A stretch of 12,625 nucleotides of DNA from the NCBI GenBank assembly GCA_964618855.1, contig CAZUCD010000114.1, positions 1 to 12,625 on the forward strand, in the 5' to 3' direction. Below the pieces are notes generated by a model. It was not told the origin of the DNA. It did no database searches and saw only the letters and a program-made list of their open reading frames with translations. The position numbers and the translations under genes were made by a program. The stretch's first letter is position 1. Each line of letters opens with the position of its first letter. Origin of the DNA: CAZUCD01 sp964618855. Its GTDB lineage: Bacteria; Sumerlaeota; Sumerlaeia; SLMS01; JANRJK01. Below, piece after piece: positions 5,603 to 12,089 of the stretch.

Positions 5603-7120
5603 TTAGGCGGAGCTTGCGGCAGCCCGGGCACCGCTCGCGCGTCCATCACCGGGAAAGATGCGGCGGAGCAATTCGGTGCCGAGAAGCGCGTCCGGGTCGC
5701 AGCGTTCGCGAAGCGCGAAGAACTGCCGCAGGTGCGACTCGGGGAAGAACCGCTCAGGCGTGCCCGCGCGCATGGTGCTGTCCTTCGCGAAGTAGAGGCG
5801 CCCGCCGGCATCCAGGACGAGGCGATCAAACTCGTGCGCCAGCCTCCACAGCGCGGGGCGGCTCTCCGGCGTCACGGCAAAATCCAGCGCGAGTGAGTAT
5901 CCATCGAGTCCGTGCGTCAGGAGGAAGGGATCCGCTCGGTGCTTCTTCAGCACGCCCAGATATGAGACCAGGCCGCGCCGGTGCATGAGGCGAATCTGCT
6001 CCTCGAAGACATCGGCGGCGCGCGCCGACGGAATGAAGCTCTGGTATTGGATGAACCCGCCGGGAAGGTAGGCGCGTCTCCAGTCCGGGACATAGTCGAG
6101 GAGGAAGGCGAATGCGGCGTGGCTCTGCTGGTAGCGCTTCTTCGCCAGAACGGGGAGGTTGGCGCTCGCATACTTCGCCGCGTTGACCAGGCGCATGCCG
6201 GTGTCGGACACGAATGGCTTCATGAGGCGCCAAAGGACGGACTTGGGGAGGACTCCGAACAGGGTATCGGGGAGTTCCTGGCGCTCGACGCGGAGAGTTT
6301 GAGCCGGGGAGGGGTCGGCTCCCTTCGGCAGGTGCCATGCGGCGTGCAGGAGCGTGCGCCCGGGGCGGGCGCAATGGTCGAAGCAATCGACCCAACCCAC
6401 AAGGTAGTCCGCCGATGACGCGAGGTGGTCCAGCGCGGCGATGCCTTCCCGAAGCGATGGAGTTGAGATGGCCTCCACGTCGAGAAGGCCCGAGTGGATG
6501 CGCTTCAACTGGAGGGACATGCCCGCAAAGCAGCCCAGGACGCCGAACCCGCCTATGGCGGCGTGGAAGAGGTCCGCGTTCTTCTCACGGGAGCATGCGA
6601 GGCGCTCGCCGCGGGGCAGCACGATGTCGAACTCGCGGACGTGCTCGCCAAAGGTGCCGACGGCGTAGTTGTTCTTGCCGTGGATGTTCATCGATGCCGC
6701 GCCCGCGACAGTCGGATGCATCGTGCCGGGGACCACCGCGGGCCACCATCCGTCGCCGACCGCGTACTCCCACAGTTGCCTGATCGTGACACCCGGCTCG
6801 ACTTCGATCACACCGGTGTGGGGATCCCACGCAGTGATCCGGTTCATGCGCGAGATGTCGAGCGCGATGCCCTCGCCGTTGAGGGAGGCGTCGCCGTAAC
6901 TGCGCCCCGCCCCCCGAAGGCCGACGGTCCTTCCCGACCGGCGCCCGAGTTCAAAGACGTCGAGTATCCCGTCGGCGGTGCTCGGGCGGTAAACGTAGGA
7001 GGCGGAGCGCTGGGCCATTCCGAAGCCCTCGAGCCACTCCAGACGCTCGGTCGGGAGCGGCCGCGTCGGCAGGTTCTCGATGCGCGGCAGGTTCGCGTCC
7101 CTGCGTGGTGGCACTCTCAT
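5603..7120 (-). CDS. FAD-dependent oxidase, DprE1-like (decaprenylphosphoryl-ribose oxidase family)
   Basis: 505-residue VAO/PCMH-fold flavoenzyme. The FAD-binding loop is GLRGAGRSYGDASLN at 67-81, with IHGKNN at 146-151 and TFGEHVREFD at 156-165. The C-terminal part (about 385-490) aligns by eye with M. tuberculosis DprE1, including RLYFAKDS, where K446 matches the active-site K418 region. DprE1 oxidises polyprenyl-phospho-ribose to the 2-keto form, which DprE2 then reduces to the arabinose epimer. The residue matching DprE1 C387 is Ala (A411 in YSLALDF). The start is ATG at 7120, which overlaps the upstream SDR stop as ATGA and follows GGGG, so the two are translationally coupled; a start further upstream at 7183 would overlap the SDR gene by over 60 bases. 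Another sugar or alcohol oxidase of the same superfamily is possible. Confidence 0.75.
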   Translation of the reverse strand: MRVPPRRDANLPRIENLPTRPLPTERLEWLEGFGMAQRSASYVYRPSTADGILDVFELGRRSGRTVGLRGAGRSYGDASLNGEGIALDISRMNRITAWDPHTGVIEVEPGVTIRQLWEYAVGDGWWPAVVPGTMHPTVAGAASMNIHGKNNYAVGTFGEHVREFDIVLPRGERLACSREKNADLFHAAIGGFGVLGCFAGMSLQLKRIHSGLLDVEAISTPSLREGIAALDHLASSADYLVGWVDCFDHCARPGRTLLHAAWHLPKGADPSPAQTLRVERQELPDTLFGVLPKSVLWRLMKPFVSDTGMRLVNAAKYASANLPVLAKKRYQQSHAAFAFLLDYVPDWRRAYLPGGFIQYQSFIPSARAADVFEEQIRLMHRRGLVSYLGVLKKHRADPFLLTHGLDGYSLALDFAVTPESRPALWRLAHEFDRLVLDAGGRLYFAKDSTMRAGTPERFFPESHLRQFFALRERCDPDALLGTELLRRIFPGDGRASGARAAASSA

Positions 7121-7869
7121 ATCCCCATGTGGCGGAAGATGAAGGATGGAATGCAGCGGACGACCGTCGCGACGAGGACCCATCGCCCGGGGACGAATAT
7201 CTCCCCCCGATTGCGCTCGACGGCCCGGAGGATCCGCGAGGCGGCCTCCCTCGGTGAAATCAGCCAGAACAGGCCGGGCATTCCCTTCGTCATTGCGGTG
7301 TCAACAAAGCCGGGCTTGATCGTGGTGACGCCGACACCGTACCGCGTGAGTCGGTTGCGGAGGGACTCCATGAAGGTGTGGAGCGCGGCCTTGCTGGAGC
7401 AATAGACCGGGTTGCCGCGGCGCCCGCGGACCCCCGCGATGCTACCGACGGCGACGATGTGGCCCGCCTTGAGGTTCTCGAATCGGCGCGCCGCCTCGTT
7501 GAGCCAAGCCACCGCCCCGAGGTAGTTCACCTCGACCATTTGGCGGTCCTTCGCGGTGTCGTACTCGTCCACGGCGATTTTCGGCATGACGCCAGCGGCA
7601 TAGATGATGAGGTCCACCCCGCCCAGCTCGCGTGTGACTTCAGCGAAGAGACCGGGCACCTCGTGTATGTTGGCGACGTCGTGGGGATGCGGGAAAACGG
7701 CCTGCTTCCTCAGGCGGCGATTGACGCGGGAGGCGAGCCGGTGGAGTTCCTCCTCGCGCCGGGCGATTGCCGCAACCTTGCATCCCTTGGCGGCCAGCGC
7801 CTCCACGAGGGCGGCGCCGATGCCGGAGGATGCTCCGATGACGATGGCGCGCCGGCCGATTCCACTCAT
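7117..7869 (-). CDS. Short-chain dehydrogenase/reductase, DprE2-like
   Basis: 250-residue classical SDR. It has the NAD(P)-binding motif GASSGIG at 12-18, N115 in VEVNYLGAV, S143 in AVGSIAG, and the catalytic pair Y156/K160 in YCSSK. The usual NNAG is YAAG at 90-93. A hydrophobic C-terminal segment (about 229-246, WVLVATVVRCIPSFIF) could touch the membrane, as fits a lipid-linked substrate. It is coupled by a 4-base overlap to the DprE1-like gene, so it is probably the reductase completing a ribose-to-arabinose epimerisation on a polyprenyl-phosphate carrier. The ATG at 7869 puts the nucleotide-binding motif right at the N-terminus; a TTG at 7890 would add seven residues. SDR substrates cannot be read from sequence, so the role rests mainly on the partner gene. 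Confidence 0.78.
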   Translation of the reverse strand: MSGIGRRAIVIGASSGIGAALVEALAAKGCKVAAIARREEELHRLASRVNRRLRKQAVFPHPHDVANIHEVPGLFAEVTRELGGVDLIIYAAGVMPKIAVDEYDTAKDRQMVEVNYLGAVAWLNEAARRFENLKAGHIVAVGSIAGVRGRRGNPVYCSSKAALHTFMESLRNRLTRYGVGVTTIKPGFVDTAMTKGMPGLFWLISPREAASRILRAVERNRGEIFVPGRWVLVATVVRCIPSFIFRHMGI

Positions 7870-7974
7870 GCGCGCGAACGTCGCCGCCAAGTCCCCGGAG
7901 TGTCAAGCCAGCCGTCCCCCACCCCGCACAACCCCGACCCTGGAAGCGCGCTGACCGGTACGCCGGGAGAAGCC
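7870..7974. promoter_or_regulatory. Divergent intergenic region with a possible promoter for the SDR-oxidase pair
   Basis: 105 bases separate the divergent SDR and flippase starts. A perfect TTGACA on the minus strand (7906-7901) is a candidate -35 box for the SDR gene. The hexamer 17 bases on, CGACGT, is a poor -10, and the transcript would start almost at the ATG. No convincing plus-strand promoter was found for the flippase. This is weak evidence from one hexamer in GC-rich DNA. Confidence 0.3.
7965..7969 (+). promoter_or_regulatory. Ribosome binding site deciding the flippase GTG start
   Basis: GGGAG lies 5 bases before the GTG at 7975. The reading frame is open far upstream, but that stretch is antisense to the SDR gene and has no nearby in-frame ATG. 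The earlier GTG at 7900 has no comparable site. Confidence 0.6.
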
Positions 7975-9429
7975 GTGGCGGGGCCGGGCGCGGGGCTGCT
8001 CATAGCCCGCAACTCCGCGTGGCTGCTTGCGGGCAAGCTCGGCGCCAGCCTCCTTTCACTGCTGTTCTTCGCCTTTGTGGCCAATCGGCTCCGCCCGGAG
8101 GCCTACGGGACCTTCAACGTCATCCAATCGCTGGCCAGCTTCGTGCAGGTGCTGCTCGACCTCGGGTACATGACGCTGCTCATCGAGAGGTCGAGCAAGG
8201 ATCGCAGCAAGCTCCAGTGGCACTATGACGGAAATCTGGGCCTGAAGCTCGCGCTCTACCCGGCGGGGCTCGTGCTCTACGCATCGCTGCTGTTCTATTT
8301 TCCGTTCTCGGGCGGGGACCTCGTCGCGTACTTCATGTGCTACGTGATCGTTGTGGCGAACGTGCAGACGTACCTAGTGCGCGGCGCGCTGATGTCCCTC
8401 GAGACATTCCAGGCCATCGGCAAATCCGAGGTCATCGAGCGCTGCATCATCCTCGGCGCGGGATTCCTCATCATCGTGGCGAGCCCGTCGCTCTCCTCTC
8501 TTGTGCTGGTCCTGTCCATCGCGGCGGTGGTGAGGCTCGGCTACCTGGCGATGCACCTGCGCTCCCGGGGAGTCAGGGGAAACTGGAGGTGGGACGGGGA
8601 CTACGTTCGGTCGAACTTTGCCGCGGCCTGGCCATACGGTTTGATGTCGATCACGGGCGTGGTCCAGTTCCGCGTGGACCACATCGCCATCCGCGAAATG
8701 CTGGGGGGCGAGGCGGTGGGACACTACGCGGCGGCCTTTGACAAGGTGTACGGGCTGGCGCTGTTCGGGATGCTGGTGTCGCAGGCCATCGCCCCCACGG
8801 CGGCGCGCATGTTTGTCGAGAACCGAGGGGAGTTCCGGCGCATCTTCGACCGGGCGTTCTTCCTGATCGCGCTGCTGGCGGCACCTGCCAGCGTGGGCGT
8901 GGCGGTGTGTTCGCCAGGGATCATCCGCCTGCTGCAGACGAACGACTACGAGAGCAGCATCGCGGTGCTGGCGTGGCTGGCGCCGTACCTCCTGCTTCGG
9001 GGCTGGATGTATCTCTACGGGGCGATGTTCCTCGCGGCGGGTGCAATTGGGCGCCAGGTGGTCGCGGAGACGGTTGGCATCGCCTGCAAGCTCGCACTGT
9101 ACGCGGTGTTTGTGCCGCGCTGGGGCCTGACGGGAGCCGCGATGGCCTTCGCATGCGCGGAGGTCGCCACCGTGCTCGTGGCAGCGTTGCTCTCGAGGGG
9201 GGTGGGCCTGCCCGGCCTGCCGATCCACCGGGCGTGGCAGCCCCTTGTGGCGGCGGGCATCATGGGCGTGGTTGTATGGACCGGGCGGGATCTTCACGTG
9301 GGAATGCAGATTGCGCTGGGTGGGCTCGTGTACCCGCTGCTGGCGCTCGCGATGGGAGTTCACCGGCGTGAACCGGGGATCGCGGCGTTTGCGTCGCGCG
9401 CCTGGGCCCTGCTGGGGCGCCGGGGCTGA
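7975..9429 (+). CDS. Polysaccharide/lipid-linked sugar flippase (Wzx/RfbX, MATE-like)
   Basis: 484-residue polytopic membrane protein with roughly 12-14 hydrophobic segments. The first begins at about residue 8 (LLIARNSAWLLAGKLGASLL), followed by EAYGTFNVIQSLASFVQVLLDLG, an opening typical of Wzx-type O-unit transporters. Later features include DHIAIREMLGGEAVGHYAAA, AVCSPGIIRLLQTNDY and WGLTGAAMAFACAE, all in places seen in this family. It would move an undecaprenyl-linked sugar or saccharide from the inner to the outer face of the cytoplasmic membrane. Its divergent position next to the DprE1/DprE2-like pair suggests that a pentosyl lipid or a glycan containing it may be the cargo. A possible terminator follows. 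The true substrate and the partner glycosyltransferases are not in the window. Confidence 0.85.
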   Translation: MAGPGAGLLIARNSAWLLAGKLGASLLSLLFFAFVANRLRPEAYGTFNVIQSLASFVQVLLDLGYMTLLIERSSKDRSKLQWHYDGNLGLKLALYPAGLVLYASLLFYFPFSGGDLVAYFMCYVIVVANVQTYLVRGALMSLETFQAIGKSEVIERCIILGAGFLIIVASPSLSSLVLVLSIAAVVRLGYLAMHLRSRGVRGNWRWDGDYVRSNFAAAWPYGLMSITGVVQFRVDHIAIREMLGGEAVGHYAAAFDKVYGLALFGMLVSQAIAPTAARMFVENRGEFRRIFDRAFFLIALLAAPASVGVAVCSPGIIRLLQTNDYESSIAVLAWLAPYLLLRGWMYLYGAMFLAAGAIGRQVVAETVGIACKLALYAVFVPRWGLTGAAMAFACAEVATVLVAALLSRGVGLPGLPIHRAWQPLVAAGIMGVVVWTGRDLHVGMQIALGGLVYPLLALAMGVHRREPGIAAFASRAWALLGRRG

Positions 9430-9450
9430 GCCGGCAGCCGCTGTTTTTTT
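9424..9450 (+). terminator. Possible intrinsic terminator after the flippase gene
   Basis: GGCTG (9424-9428), loop AGCCGG, CAGCC (9435-9439) form a 5-bp hairpin overlapping the flippase stop codon. Four bases later comes a run of seven T (9444-9450), and another T-rich stretch follows at 9458-9462. The short stem and the 4-base offset make it moderate at best. Confidence 0.45.
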
Positions 9451-9461
9451 GCCCCCCTTTT

Positions 9462-9491
9462 TGCATGACACCCCCCCGGTCGGTGTAGGAC
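9462..9491 (+). promoter_or_regulatory. Candidate promoter for the Pmp3-ALDH-zincin gene group
   Basis: The 117-base gap between the flippase and the small membrane protein holds TTGCAT/ATGACA (near 9462-9470), a C-rich spacer, and TGTAGGAC (near 9484-9491). This resembles a degenerate sigma-70 promoter with a GC-rich spacer, but the best -35 choice depends on accepting a 15- or 17-base spacer. Confidence 0.3.
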
Positions 9492-9546
9492 CCTCACGGG
9501 TGCTTTTGGCACCTGGCGTTTGATCCTGCCGGAACTGGAGTCGCCC

Positions 9547-9744
9547 GTGAGATACTTCCTCGCCTTCCTGCTGCCGCCCGTGGCGGTCCTCCTATGCGGG
9601 AAGCCCATGCTCGCCCTGGTCAACCTGCTGCTGTGGATTCTCGGGGTTGTTCCGGGCATTGCGCATGCGCTGCTGGTCGTCCACGAGCACCACGCCGACA
9701 AGCGTGCCGATCGCGTCATAAGGGAAATCCGCGCAGCCCACTGA
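9547..9744 (+). CDS. Small hydrophobic Pmp3/YqaE-family membrane protein
   Basis: 65-residue protein with two transmembrane segments. RYFLAFLLPPVAVLLCG and LVNLLLWILGVVPGIAHALL match the Pmp3 (UPF0057/YqaE) pattern: a PP motif in helix 1 and G-x-x-PGI-x-HA in helix 2. Family members are inner-membrane proteolipids linked to stress and membrane potential in yeast and plants; the bacterial role is poorly known. The tail VHEHHADKRADRVIREIRAAH is charged and cytoplasmic or periplasmic. I chose GTG at 9547 because TGGAG (9536-9540) is 6 bases upstream; an in-frame TTG at 9520 has no such site. It ends 13 bases before the aldehyde dehydrogenase start, so the two are likely co-transcribed. Confidence 0.8.
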   Translation: MRYFLAFLLPPVAVLLCGKPMLALVNLLLWILGVVPGIAHALLVVHEHHADKRADRVIREIRAAH

Positions 9745-9757
9745 CAAGGTGAAGCCG

Positions 9758-11203
9758 ATGGTCGATCGTTCGCAGATCGAAGTCGTCGTCGAGGAGGTGG
9801 TGCGCCGCGTCCTCAACGGTGGCGGGGCTCCCCCGTCCCCCGCACAGCCGCCTGCGGCCAAGCACCCCGTGCTGGCCCCCTCGACTGGGGTGCACGAGAC
9901 GATGGACCAGGCGGCAACAGCCGCCGAGAAGGCGTTCGAGGCCTACCGTTCCTGTTCGATGGAGGATCGCGCGCGGTTCGTCGCCGTCCTGCGGCGCGTC
10001 GGGCTCGAACGCCGCGAGGAATGGTCCCGCGCGGAGGAGGAAGAGACGAAGCTCGGCCGGTGGGCGCACAAGGTCCACAAGCTCCTCGCCGTGTGCAACT
10101 ACACGCCCGGGACCGAGGACCTGACAACCTGGGCGCGTTCCGGCGATCGTGGGCTCGCAATCGAGGAGATGGCGCCCTATGGCGTGATCGCGGCCGTCAC
10201 GCCCAGCACACATCCCTGCGCCACGCTGGTCAACAACGCGATCTCGCTCCTCGCGAGCGGCAACACGGCCGTGTTCAACGCCCATCCGGCCAGCAAGCGG
10301 ATCTTCGCGCGTGCGCTCGCGACCCTCAACGAGGAGATGGCACGCGCCGGTGCGCCGGTTGCGCTCCTCCACACCATTGCCTCACCCACCATCGAGTCCG
10401 CGAACGAGATGTTCGCCCACCCCAAGACACGCGTGATCCTTGTGACGGGCGGCCCGGCCGTCGTCGCGGCGGCCCTCGCCATGCCGAAGAAGGCGATCAC
10501 GGCGGGGCCGGGCAATCCGCCCGTTGTGGTGGACGAGACGGCCGACCTCGCCCTGGCCGCCAGGAACACGATAGCGGGCGCGGGATTCGACAACAACGTC
10601 CTCTGCATCGGTGAGAAAGAGGTCTTCGTCGTCTCCGGGGTGTTCGAGGCCTTCCGGGCGGAGATGCTCAGGGCGGGCGCCATGGAACTGACGCGGGCAC
10701 AGGCGGATGAGCTGGCCAAGAAGGCGTTCCAGCCCCAACCAGGGGGGCACGCCATCACCAACCGAGACCTCGTCGGAAGGAACGCCTCCGTCCTTGCCGC
10801 CGCCATCGGCATCAAGGGTGTCTCCGACGACGTGCCGCTGCTCTTCGGCGAGGTGGACTTCAACCACGCCTTCGTGCAGGAGGAGCAGCTCATGCCATTC
10901 CTGCCGCTCGTGCGCGTCAGGGACGTGGACGAGGGCATCCGGGCATCCGTCCAGGCGGAGCATGGCTTCCGCCACACGGCGGTGATGCACAGCCGCAACG
11001 TCGACGCGATGACGAGGATGGCGCGGGCGATGGACTGCTCGATCTTCGTGAAGAACGGCCCGTCCTTCGCCGGATTGGGCTACGGCGGCGAGGGGTACTG
11101 CAGCTACTCGATCGCGTCCCCGACCGGCGAGGGCATCACGACGGCGCGCACCTTCACGCGCAAGCGGCGCTGCACCCTCGTGGACAACTTCCGGATCATC
11201 TGA
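9758..11203 (+). CDS. CoA-acylating aldehyde dehydrogenase, PduP/EutE-type, with microcompartment-targeting N-terminus
   Basis: 481-residue enzyme of the aldehyde dehydrogenase superfamily. It resembles the bacterial-microcompartment group (PduP, EutE) that converts an aldehyde plus CoA and NAD+ to acyl-CoA. Catalytic C283 lies in NNVLCIGEKEVF, preceded by ITAGPGNPPVVVDETADL; other family motifs are PYGVIAAVTPSTHP and VILVTGGPAVV. Residues 1-22 (VDRSQIEVVVEEVVRRVL) form an amphipathic helix followed by a Pro/Ala-rich linker up to about residue 45, the architecture of an encapsulation peptide. The ATG at 9758 is chosen because AAGG (9746-9749) is 8 bases upstream; a GTG at 9749 lacks a site. 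Shell proteins, PduL and an aldolase or diol dehydratase are not visible within 12.6 kb, so the enzyme is separate from any shell operon here. The substrate (acetaldehyde, propionaldehyde or lactaldehyde) is unknown. Confidence 0.88.
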   Translation: MVDRSQIEVVVEEVVRRVLNGGGAPPSPAQPPAAKHPVLAPSTGVHETMDQAATAAEKAFEAYRSCSMEDRARFVAVLRRVGLERREEWSRAEEEETKLGRWAHKVHKLLAVCNYTPGTEDLTTWARSGDRGLAIEEMAPYGVIAAVTPSTHPCATLVNNAISLLASGNTAVFNAHPASKRIFARALATLNEEMARAGAPVALLHTIASPTIESANEMFAHPKTRVILVTGGPAVVAAALAMPKKAITAGPGNPPVVVDETADLALAARNTIAGAGFDNNVLCIGEKEVFVVSGVFEAFRAEMLRAGAMELTRAQADELAKKAFQPQPGGHAITNRDLVGRNASVLAAAIGIKGVSDDVPLLFGEVDFNHAFVQEEQLMPFLPLVRVRDVDEGIRASVQAEHGFRHTAVMHSRNVDAMTRMARAMDCSIFVKNGPSFAGLGYGGEGYCSYSIASPTGEGITTARTFTRKRRCTLVDNFRII

Positions 11204-11238
11204 ACCGCCCGGCACGCGCCGGCGCACAGGCCATCGAC

Positions 11239-12087
11239 ATGAACCCGTCCGACATCAACGACCAGCTTCGCCAGCTCTACTCGGCCATCGAGGCCGCCAA
11301 CAGCGAGGGCCTCGTGGACGTGGCTCTGGAGCGCTGCGAGCGAGCGCTGCGCCTGCTCGCGGAGCATGGCGAGGAGGCCGAGGAGTACACCATGAGCGAC
11401 TTCCTGCTCATGGCGGGGCACGCCCAGTGGGCGGGCGGGAACCTCGAGGAGGCCCAGCGCAACTACCGCCAGGCGCTTGAGCTCGAGCCCGAGAACGTCG
11501 ATGCCGCACTGGCCGTCGGCGTGACGCTCTTCCATCTTGCCCGGTTCGAGGCGGCGCGCGCCCAGCTCGAGATCGTCAGCGTGGAGGACCCCGACTATGC
11601 CGAGGCCTGGCACTACCTCGGCCTCCTTGCGCAGCGGCGGGGGGACCACCCGCTGGCGGACAACTTCTTCGGCCGCGCGCACGAGCTGGAACCCGAGCGC
11701 TGGCCCATGCCCCACAGGATCTCCGGCGACGAGGTGCTCGCGCTGCTGGACGCCTTCTACGCAGAGATGCCCGCCGAGCTCAGGACGGCGCTGTCCAACG
11801 TGCCGATCATACTCGAGGACTCGCCGAGCGAGGCGCTCCTGTTCAGCAACGATCCCCCGCTCGATCCGCTCCTCCTCGGCCTGTTCGAGGGGACTCCCCT
11901 CCCCGAGCACTCGGCCTTTGCCGCCGACGCCGCGCCCACGCGGATCCTCATCTTCTCCGACAACATCGCGCTGGTGGCGGACGACCGGGCGAAGCTGGAG
12001 GAGGAGCTCTGGATCACGATGAAGCACGAGATCGGGCACTACTTCGGCCTCGACGAGGACGAACTGGCCGACCGCGGCCTCGCCTAG
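11239..12087 (+). CDS. TPR protein with C-terminal zincin-like metalloprotease domain
   Basis: 282-residue, probably cytoplasmic protein (no signal peptide). Residues about 52-153 form roughly three TPR repeats; NLEEAQRNYRQALELEPENV and HPLADNFFGRAHELEPERW are classic repeat ends. The C-terminal ~110 residues resemble the possible-metallopeptidase family Zincin_1 (PF06262, from memory). They include the segment APTRILIFSDNIA and end with the metal motif KHEIGHYFGLDEDEL, where H263, E264 and H267 form HExxH and D272 could be a third ligand. The protein ends about 10 residues after the motif, as is usual in that family. The ATG at 11239 has only a weak AGG upstream. A small GC hairpin without a T tract lies in the 35-base gap before it. 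It may act in protein quality control, with TPRs selecting partners; the role is unproven. Confidence 0.82.
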   Translation: MNPSDINDQLRQLYSAIEAANSEGLVDVALERCERALRLLAEHGEEAEEYTMSDFLLMAGHAQWAGGNLEEAQRNYRQALELEPENVDAALAVGVTLFHLARFEAARAQLEIVSVEDPDYAEAWHYLGLLAQRRGDHPLADNFFGRAHELEPERWPMPHRISGDEVLALLDAFYAEMPAELRTALSNVPIILEDSPSEALLFSNDPPLDPLLLGLFEGTPLPEHSAFAADAAPTRILIFSDNIALVADDRAKLEEELWITMKHEIGHYFGLDEDELADRGLA

Positions 12088-12089
12088 AA

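Noticed and set aside
8374..9471. 365-codon minus-strand open frame
   Set aside because: It is antisense to the flippase and has a His/Arg/Gln-rich composition typical of a shadow frame.
9471..9477. Homopolymer runs (C7 at 9471-9477, C6 at 9452-9457, T7 at 9444-9450) as a phase-variation signal
   Set aside because: They are in an intergenic gap and short; no coding frame depends on them and a terminator/promoter explanation is simpler.
11209..11222. CCGGC-ACGC-GCCGG hairpin between ALDH and TPR-zincin genes
   Set aside because: It is a 5-bp GC stem without a T tract, common by chance at this base composition; not called a terminator.
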